Shown one piece after another: positions 58,345-64,000 of a stretch of 64,000 bases of DNA. Source of the DNA: Maritimibacter alkaliphilus (GTDB lineage Bacteria > Pseudomonadota > Alphaproteobacteria > Rhodobacterales > Rhodobacteraceae); the NCBI RefSeq assembly GCF_019801605.1, contig NZ_JAHVIT010000001.1, forward strand, positions 434,001 to 498,000. The letters run 5' to 3'. Under the pieces are notes generated by a model that saw nothing but the letters and a program-made list of their open reading frames with translations, was not told the origin of the DNA and made no database searches. Numbering within the stretch: the stretch's first letter is position 1; the number at the start of each line of letters is the position of its first letter. Both the position numbers and the translations under genes were made by a program.

Positions 58345-58425
58345 TTAAGCGGCCATCACCGTCGAGGGCTGAAATAAGCGTCGAAATTGAATCGCACAAG
58401 GGATTCTTTGCCGCAGTGCGCACAT
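58345..58425 (-). CDS. candidate 26-codon microprotein (or part of a small RNA)
   Basis: Minus-strand frame MCALRQRIPCAIQFRRLFQP then STVMAA and a TAA stop, ending 35 bases before the strong terminator. It is basic and slightly hydrophobic with two Cys. The ribosome site is poor, so support is weak: it rests on the placement in an otherwise empty stretch between the LysR stop and a perfect terminator. A non-coding RNA is equally possible. Confidence 0.3.
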   Translation of the reverse strand: MCALRQRIPCAIQFRRLFQPSTVMAA

Positions 58426-58522
58426 GGCCGCTATGCAGTCGCCGCAAGTCGGCGTTGAATACGGGAATTTTCCCCGAAAACGCAGTCTCCGGGGTCGTGC
58501 CTGTTTTTTGTGCGGGAGGGCC

Positions 58523-59428
58523 TCAGTCCGGGGCGCGTTCCTTGATCCGGCGCCGGTGCGCAATCACCTCGTCCTGCACGAACTCGCGGAATGCGGAGAT
58601 TCGCTTGGAGTGACGCAACTCTTCCGGGAATGCGAGGAAGACGGGAACCTCGTTCGATTCGATATCCGGCAGCACGCGTTCCAACTCGGGGAAGTCATCG
58701 GTCAGGTAGTCGGGCAGGACCCCGATGCCCAGATCCGCGATCACCGCCTGCAGCACGCCAAAGTAGTTGTTCACCGTCAGCAGGGAGGGCACGTCATAGG
58801 TCATGAGGTGCTGCACGAGGCTGGCGCCCGCCGCGACCTGCGCCGAGTTCGGGTTCTGGCAGATCAGGCGGTGGGTGCCCACTTCCTCGATCTCCTGCGG
58901 GCGTCCGTGGGCGTCGAGATAGGCGGGGCTGGCATAGAGCCGCATCCGCACCGACATCAGGCGCTTGCGGATCAGGTCCGCCTGGCTCGGCTCCTTCATG
59001 CGGATCGCCACGTCGGCCTCGCGCATGGGCAGGTCGAGCACGCGTTCCTCGAGCATCAGGTCGATCTTGAGATTGGGGAACTTCTCGTAGAGCTTCGGCA
59101 GGCGCGGGGCGAGCCAGAGCGAGCCGAAGCCCGTCGTCGTGGTCACCTTCAGCTCACCGAAGACCTCTTCCTCGCTGTCGCGAATCCGCGCGGTGGCGGT
59201 GTCGAGGCGTTTCGACATGGCGCGGGCCGCGTCGAACAGAAGCTCGCCCTGTTCCGTCAGGATCAGCCCGCGCGCGTGGCGGTGGAAGAGGGTGGTGTTC
59301 AGGCTTTCCTCGAGCGCCCGGATCTGTCGCGAGACAGCCGATTGAGACAGGTGGAGAACATCCCCCGCATGTGTCAGGCTGCCCGCATCCGCGACCGCGT
59401 AGAAAATCCTAAGTTTGTCCCAGTCCAT
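58523..59428 (-). CDS. LysR-type transcriptional regulator
   Basis: 301 residues with the canonical LysR helix-turn-helix (MDWDKLRIFYAVADAGSLTH, then LHLSQSAVSRQIRALEESL) and an effector-binding domain. Start ATG 59428 is preferred to 59473. It is divergent from the indolepyruvate oxidoreductase gene with 200 bases between, so it may control that gene, but the same type of regulator sits beside other genes in relatives, so this is inference. Confidence 0.9.
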   Translation of the reverse strand: MDWDKLRIFYAVADAGSLTHAGDVLHLSQSAVSRQIRALEESLNTTLFHRHARGLILTEQGELLFDAARAMSKRLDTATARIRDSEEEVFGELKVTTTTGFGSLWLAPRLPKLYEKFPNLKIDLMLEERVLDLPMREADVAIRMKEPSQADLIRKRLMSVRMRLYASPAYLDAHGRPQEIEEVGTHRLICQNPNSAQVAAGASLVQHLMTYDVPSLLTVNNYFGVLQAVIADLGIGVLPDYLTDDFPELERVLPDIESNEVPVFLAFPEELRHSKRISAFREFVQDEVIAHRRRIKERAPD

Positions 59429-59586
59429 ACCGTCTCTTTCGCCCGAACCCCCGGTACACGGAGGCCGTCTCACCGGGCCTCGCGCGCGTCTTGCCCGATA
59501 CTGATTTTTCGGGCGCTTGCTAGACCTTTAGCATGGTCACGGACAGGGGGCAGGGAAAAAATCGGTTTGTGGGTCAGGTATTATTA

Positions 59587-59609
59587 CCTAGTATTGATAT
59601 ATAACTAGG
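59587..59609. promoter_or_regulatory. inverted repeat at the indolepyruvate oxidoreductase start region
   Basis: cctagt-N11-actagg with an AT-only centre (attgatatata), directly before the ribosome site AGGAGG (59613-59618). It may be an operator or a -10 region (gatatataac) within a hairpin; position makes it well suited to control both transcription start and ribosome access. Confidence 0.4.
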
Positions 59610-59628
59610 CAGAGGAGGTAACGCGACG

Positions 59629-62600
59629 ATGACCCTACAGGATGTCTCGCTCAAGGACCGCTTCGACCTCACCAAATCGCCCGTTCTGCTGAACGGGACG
59701 CAGGCGCTGGTCCGGTTGATGCTTATGCAGAAGGAACGGGATCGCGCCGCCGGGTTGAACACCGCCGGCTATGTCACCGGTTACCGCGGCTCTCCCCTGG
59801 GGGCCGTCGACATGCAGATGACCCGCGCGGCCAAGCTCTTGGCCGAAGCGGATGTGACCTTCCACGAAGGCCTCAACGAGGACCTCGCGGCCACGGCGCT
59901 CTGGGGCGCGCAGCAGGCCGAGCTTCGTGGAGAGGGCAAGTACGACGGGGTCTACGGGCTCTGGTACGGCAAGGGGCCGGGGGTCGACCGCTCCGGTGAC
60001 GTGATGCGCCATGCCAACATGGCCGGCACCTCGCCGAATGGCGGCGTGATCATGGCCATGGGCGATGACCACACCGGCGAAAGTTCCACCGTGCTGCACC
60101 AGTCGGAATGGGCGATGGTCGATGCCTACATGCCCGTGGTCAGCCCCGCAGGCGTGCAGGAAATCCTCGACATGGGGGCCTATGCCTACGCGCTCAGCCG
60201 CTTTGCGGGCGTCTGGGTCGGGCTGAAATGCGTCAAGGACACGGTCGAGGCCACGGCCGTCGTGGACGGCGATCCGCACCGCATGTCCTTCGTCACCCCG
60301 GACTTCCAGATGCCCGAGGGCGGGCTGAACATCCGGCTGGGCGACAGCCCGCCGGAGCAGGAAGCGCGCATGCTCGACTACAAGCGCTACGCGGCCGAGG
60401 CGTTTGCCCGCGCCAATGGCATCGACAAGCGCATGTGGGGCAAGCCGGGGGCCAGGATCGGCCTCGTTTCGGCGGGCAAGAACTGGCTCGACGTGGTCCA
60501 CGCGCTCTCTCTGCTCGGCATCGACGAGGCCGAGGCCGAGCGGCTGGGGATCACCACCTACAAGGTGGGGCAGGTCTGGCCGCTGGACATGCAGGGCTTC
60601 CACGATTGGGCCGAGGGGCTCGACCTGATCATCGTCGTGGAAGAGAAGCGCAAGCTGATCGAGGTCCAGATCAAGGAGGCGATCTTCGACGACCGGCGCG
60701 GGCGCCGGGTCTGGGGCGCCTTCAAGGGCGGCGGCGTGGGCGCGACCCATGGCGAGGTGCTCTTCCCCGCCAAGATGGCGCTCGACCCGGTGATGATCGC
60801 CGAGAAGCTGGGCACCATCTTCATCGACGAGGGCCGCGACAGCGAGGCCCTGCGCACGGCCCTCGACAGCCTCGCGGAGGTGCGCCGCAACGACAATGTC
60901 GAGGATCTGGCCGCCCGGCTGCCTTATTTCTGTGCAGGCTGTCCTCACAATACCTCGACCAAGGTCCCCGAGGGGAGCCGCGCCTACGCCGGCATCGGCT
61001 GCCACTACATGGTCCAGTGGATGGACCGGGAGACCAGCGGCTTCACCCACATGGGGGCCGAGGGCGCGAACTGGATCGGCGAGGCGCCGTTCTCCACCAC
61101 GAAGCACGTGTTCCAGAACATCGGGGACGGGACCTACAACCACTCCGGCATTCAGGCGATCCGGGCCGCCGTCGCGGCGGGCACGACGATCACCTACAAG
61201 ATCCTCTACAACGACGCCGTCGCCATGACCGGTGGCCAGCCCAACGACGGCGGCATGGACAGCTATCGCCTCGCGCGGGAGCTGGAGGCGATGGGGATCC
61301 GGAACCTCGCCCTCGTCTACGACGAGAAGGAAGAGATCGAGCTCGACGGCTATCCCAAGGCCTTCAGGCGGGCCGAGCGCGCCCATTTGCAAAGCGTGCA
61401 GGAAGAGTTTGCAAAGACCGAGGGCGTCTCGGCGATCCTCTATATCCAGACCTGCGCCGCCGAGAAGCGCCGTCGCCGGAAGAAGGGCAAGTTCCCAGAT
61501 CCCGATCGGCGGGTCTTCATCAACACCGATGTCTGCGAGGGCTGCGGCGACTGCGGGGTGCAGTCGAACTGCGTCGCCATCGTGCCGGAAGAGACGGAGC
61601 TGGGGCGCAAGCGGGCGATCGACCAGTCGGCCTGCAACAAGGACTTCTCCTGCCTCAAGGGCTTCTGCCCCTCCTTCGTGACCCTGAAGGGCGCCACGCC
61701 CAAGAAGGCCGAAGCCTCGGCCGAGCTGGACCTGCCGCATCTGCCGATGCCCGAGCTGCCCGTGATCAAGGGCACCCATAACATCGTGCTGACCGGCGTC
61801 GGCGGCACCGGCGTCGTGACGCTGGGGGCCGTGCTGGCGCAGGCCGCGCAACTCGACGGCAAGGGCGCGGGGATGATGGAGATGGCGGGGCTGGCCCAGA
61901 AGGGTGGGGCGGTCCATATCCACCTGCGTCTGGCCGAAAAGCCCGAGGACATCAGCGCGATCCGCGTCGCCACCGGCGAGGCCCATGCGCTGATCGGCGG
62001 TGACCTCGTCGTTTCGGCGGGCTCCAAGACGCTGGGGCTGACCCAGACCGGCCGCACGGGCGCGGTGGTCAACAGCCACGAGATCGTGACCGGCGACTTC
62101 ACCCGCGATACCGAGTTCCGCCTGCCGAGCGAACAGCTGGCCCTGACGCTGGAGGCGCGGCTGCGCGAGGGGCTCGCGCTGTTCGACGCGACGGAACTGG
62201 CGCGCGCGGTCATGGGGGATTCGATCTACTCCAACATGATGATCATGGGCGGCGCCTGGCAGCGCGGGCTGATCCCGATCAGCCTCGAGGCCATCATGCG
62301 TGCGATCGAGATGAACGGCGCGGCGGTGGAGCGCAACAAGCGCGCCTTCGACGTGGGTCGCTGGGCCGTGCTGCATCTGGAGGAGGCCCGCCGGCTGGCC
62401 AAACCGGCCGAGGTCATCCCGCTGCCCAAGTCGCTGGACGAGAAGGTCTCCTTCCGCGAGACCCATCTGATCGCCTACCAGGGCAAGGGGCTCGCGAAGA
62501 AATACCGCAAGATGGTCGACAGCGTGGAGGACCCGCGCCTGCGTGAGGCGGTGGCGAAGGGCTATCACAAGCTCTTGTCCTACAAGGACGAATACGAGGT

Positions 62601-63057
62601 CGCACGGATGCATCTCGACACCCGCGCCAAGGCGAAGGAGCAGTTCGAGGGTGACTTCGAGATGACCTTCCACCTCGCACCGCCGATCATGGAGAAGGAA
62701 GGCGACGATGGCCGCCCGCTCAAGCGGACCTTCTCGGAGAAGACCATGATGCGGCTCTTCCCGCTGCTGGCGAAGATGAAGGGCCTGCGCGGCACGCCGC
62801 TCGATCCCTTCGGGCGCACGGCGGAGCGCAGGATGGAGCGCGCCCTGATCGACCAGTATGAGAAGGACATGGCCGAGGTGCTGCCCCATGTGGGCGATGC
62901 CACCCTCGACATCGCCGTGGCGCTGGCCGAACTGCCGCTGCAGATCCGCGGCTATGGCCCGGTGAAGCTTGCCAACGAGCAGAAGGCCGCGAAGCAGCGC
63001 GAAGCCCTGCTGGCCAGCTTCCGCTCCGGTGGCGGCATGGCGCGCGCCGCCGAGTAG
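59629..63057 (+). CDS. indolepyruvate ferredoxin oxidoreductase, fused alpha-beta form
   Basis: 1142-residue single-chain enzyme that decarboxylates aryl pyruvates (indolepyruvate from tryptophan and its relatives) to aryl-acetyl-CoA with ferredoxin as acceptor. Order: N-terminal pyrimidine domain (TGYRGSPLGAVDMQM), TPP domain (MGAEGANWIGEAPF, DGTYNHSG, DAVAMTGGQPNDGG), a Cys-rich iron-sulfur segment (VCEGCGDCGVQSNC from residue 636, then QSACNKDFSCLKGFCPS), and the gamma-type domain (ILT-like IVLTGVGGTGVVTLGAVL). ATG 59629 has AGGAGG. No transaminase or CoA gene is beside it. Confidence 0.93.
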   Translation: MTLQDVSLKDRFDLTKSPVLLNGTQALVRLMLMQKERDRAAGLNTAGYVTGYRGSPLGAVDMQMTRAAKLLAEADVTFHEGLNEDLAATALWGAQQAELRGEGKYDGVYGLWYGKGPGVDRSGDVMRHANMAGTSPNGGVIMAMGDDHTGESSTVLHQSEWAMVDAYMPVVSPAGVQEILDMGAYAYALSRFAGVWVGLKCVKDTVEATAVVDGDPHRMSFVTPDFQMPEGGLNIRLGDSPPEQEARMLDYKRYAAEAFARANGIDKRMWGKPGARIGLVSAGKNWLDVVHALSLLGIDEAEAERLGITTYKVGQVWPLDMQGFHDWAEGLDLIIVVEEKRKLIEVQIKEAIFDDRRGRRVWGAFKGGGVGATHGEVLFPAKMALDPVMIAEKLGTIFIDEGRDSEALRTALDSLAEVRRNDNVEDLAARLPYFCAGCPHNTSTKVPEGSRAYAGIGCHYMVQWMDRETSGFTHMGAEGANWIGEAPFSTTKHVFQNIGDGTYNHSGIQAIRAAVAAGTTITYKILYNDAVAMTGGQPNDGGMDSYRLARELEAMGIRNLALVYDEKEEIELDGYPKAFRRAERAHLQSVQEEFAKTEGVSAILYIQTCAAEKRRRRKKGKFPDPDRRVFINTDVCEGCGDCGVQSNCVAIVPEETELGRKRAIDQSACNKDFSCLKGFCPSFVTLKGATPKKAEASAELDLPHLPMPELPVIKGTHNIVLTGVGGTGVVTLGAVLAQAAQLDGKGAGMMEMAGLAQKGGAVHIHLRLAEKPEDISAIRVATGEAHALIGGDLVVSAGSKTLGLTQTGRTGAVVNSHEIVTGDFTRDTEFRLPSEQLALTLEARLREGLALFDATELARAVMGDSIYSNMMIMGGAWQRGLIPISLEAIMRAIEMNGAAVERNKRAFDVGRWAVLHLEEARRLAKPAEVIPLPKSLDEKVSFRETHLIAYQGKGLAKKYRKMVDSVEDPRLREAVAKGYHKLLSYKDEYEVARMHLDTRAKAKEQFEGDFEMTFHLAPPIMEKEGDDGRPLKRTFSEKTMMRLFPLLAKMKGLRGTPLDPFGRTAERRMERALIDQYEKDMAEVLPHVGDATLDIAVALAELPLQIRGYGPVKLANEQKAAKQREALLASFRSGGGMARAAE

Positions 63058-63086
63058 GGGGCCACGTTCAGACTGGATTGAGACCT

Positions 63087-63111
63087 CCTGCGGCATTATC
63101 TGTGCCGCAGG
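63087..63111. other. hairpin between oxidoreductase and acyltransferase genes
   Basis: cctgcggca/tgccgcagg 9-bp stem with a 7-base loop, ending just before the GGGAG ribosome site of the acyltransferase gene. There is no T-run; it could influence translation of the next gene. Confidence 0.35.
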
Positions 63112-63122
63112 GGAGCAACCAG

Positions 63123-64000
63123 ATGACGACCGACCACCGCCAGATCGCAAGGGACATCAGCTATTCCGGCTCCGCTGCCTCGCGCGGGGGCAGGGCGCTG
63201 ATCAAGATGATCGAGAACATCACCGGCCGCCCGTCGCTGATCCGCCGGGCCGAGGGCTATGACACCGAGGTCGCGGCGGGCCGCGACTTCTGGTCGGTCA
63301 TGGTGGAACGCTATGGCCTCTCGCTGCATGTCAGCGGCGGCGCGCTGGAGAATATCCCGGCGCAGGGCCCGCTGATCGTGATCGCGAACCACCCTTACGG
63401 CGTGCTCGACGGGCTGATGATGGGCCATATCCTGCACCGGACCCGGGGCGATTTCCGCATCCTTGCCAACCGCGTGTTCCAGAAGGCGCGCGATCTGGAC
63501 GAGGTGCTGCTGCCGATTTCCTTCGACGAGACGAAGGAGGGCGTGGCCCAGAACCTCGAAACCCGCCGCCGGACGCTGGCCTACCTCGCCGCGGGCGGCT
63601 GCGTGGGCATCTTTCCGGGCGGCACCGTGTCGACCGCGCTCAAGCCCTTCGGCCAGCCGATGGACCCGGGCTGGCGCGGCTTCACGGCGCGGATGATCGC
63701 GCGCTCCGGTGCGACGGTGGTGCCGGTCTTCTTTGCCGGCCACACCTCGCGGCTCTTTCAGCTGGCGAGCCATGTCCATGCCAACCTGCGCCTCGGCCTG
63801 CTGCTGAAGGAGTTCCGCGCCCGGGTCGACAGCCCGGTCGAAGTGGTCATCGGTGCCCCGATCCCGCCCGAGGAAATTGCTGCAAGGGCGAAAGACACCA
63901 AAGCAATGATGGATTTCCTGCGCAAAGCGACGTATGAGCTTTCCCCGAAGCCGTTGAAAAGTTACGAATACGGCTTTGAATTCGAGGAACGGCACCGCAC
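63123..64000 (+). CDS. PlsC-like lysophospholipid acyltransferase (cut by window edge)
   Basis: 292 complete codons, still open at the right edge. Acyltransferase motif I is NHPYGVLDG (NHx4D), and motif III is GIFPGGTVST (FPEG-like). GATVVPVFFAGHTSRLF matches the last conserved block of the PlsC/LPLAT family. The substrate may be lysophosphatidic acid or a lyso-ornithine lipid as in OlsA; the family does not settle which. ATG 63123 follows GGGAG. It lies 65 bases after the indolepyruvate oxidoreductase. Confidence 0.85.
   Translation, partial: MTTDHRQIARDISYSGSAASRGGRALIKMIENITGRPSLIRRAEGYDTEVAAGRDFWSVMVERYGLSLHVSGGALENIPAQGPLIVIANHPYGVLDGLMMGHILHRTRGDFRILANRVFQKARDLDEVLLPISFDETKEGVAQNLETRRRTLAYLAAGGCVGIFPGGTVSTALKPFGQPMDPGWRGFTARMIARSGATVVPVFFAGHTSRLFQLASHVHANLRLGLLLKEFRARVDSPVEVVIGAPIPPEEIAARAKDTKAMMDFLRKATYELSPKPLKSYEYGFEFEERHR

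Larger units (their letters stand above)
58095..58522. other. purL upstream / LysR downstream region
   Basis: 428 bases. It holds the purL promoter side (left), a strong minus-strand terminator at 58282-58310, and a 26-codon candidate frame at 58345-58425 on the minus strand. No larger gene is supported. The terminator lies 213 bases past the LysR stop, leaving room for a short gene or small RNA. Confidence 0.5.

Noticed and set aside
59635..63150. 1171-codon open frame opposite the indolepyruvate oxidoreductase
   Set aside because: Same antisense effect; the plus strand carries an intact multi-domain enzyme.

Overview
The window is chromosomal DNA of a high-GC alphaproteobacterium, most likely a member of the Rhodobacteraceae (Roseobacter group). 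The signs are: a LexA box of the alphaproteobacterial GTTC-N7-GTTC type before uvrA, a CIRCE-controlled groESL operon, an NDUFAF6-like squalene/phytoene-synthase homologue, PHB genes, valine and indolepyruvate catabolism, a bactofilin/M23 pair, and gene content and codon use typical of that family. I see no phage, insertion sequence, CRISPR array, tRNA or rRNA. Nearly all of the window is ordinary single-copy housekeeping and accessory metabolism. Both edges cut genes (mraY on the left, a PlsC-like acyltransferase on the right).

Layout. 0-5 kb: end of the cell-wall cluster (mraY, murD), then ghrA; convergent polyprenyl diphosphate synthase; a DUF2007 gene overlapping a tRNA1(Val)-type methyltransferase; a DUF465 microprotein. 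5.5-7.7 kb: phbB and phbA (PHB synthesis). 8-12 kb: an EAL-domain protein, tag, an orphan phnM-like gene and a GNAT enzyme. 12-14.3 kb: groEL and groES with terminator, CIRCE and promoter. 14.4-17.7 kb: a short Ile/Cys-rich leader frame, cysS and cimA. 17.8-25.1 kb: NDUFAF6-like protein, lipoate-protein ligase, GNAT, MFS, cobA, bactofilin and M23 peptidase. 25.3-34.9 kb: DUF455, bcp, a large AsmA/DUF3971 protein, queA, MFS, DUF924 and lpdA. 35-40 kb: rhodanese, uvrA, two RcnB-like periplasmic proteins and a DUF2892 membrane protein. 40.2-46.5 kb: a valine-catabolism operon (mmsA, a small STAS-like protein, isobutyryl-CoA dehydrogenase, 3-hydroxyisobutyryl-CoA hydrolase, mmsB) with a divergent LysR regulator. 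46.5-54.9 kb: CBS protein, coaD, hydrolase, a 47-residue membrane microprotein, gapA, tktA, a coiled-coil/zapA/mliC operon and a CHAP lipoprotein. 55-64 kb: grxD, bolA, purL, a LysR regulator, fused indolepyruvate oxidoreductase and the partial acyltransferase.

The most interesting material is between genes. (1) A 14-codon frame with five Ile and three Cys codons lies just upstream of cysS, which is followed by cimA of isoleucine synthesis; it looks like an attenuator leader. (2) A 46-base pair of adjacent perfect palindromes occurs twice, identically, at 34894-34939 and 50146-50191, with a third element of the same architecture but different sequence at 50045-50089. (3) At least seven intergenic stretches carry short, decaying tandem arrays with 11-14 base periods, each of unrelated sequence. 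(4) A 300-base low-GC patch lies inside cysS. (5) Candidate central-carbon (CceR-type) operators precede gapA and tktA, a CIRCE element precedes groES and a LexA box precedes uvrA.

Most assignments rest on recognisable family motifs read from translations. Starts were chosen by ribosome-binding site and family length. Regulatory calls are pattern matches by eye, and GC figures are hand counts.
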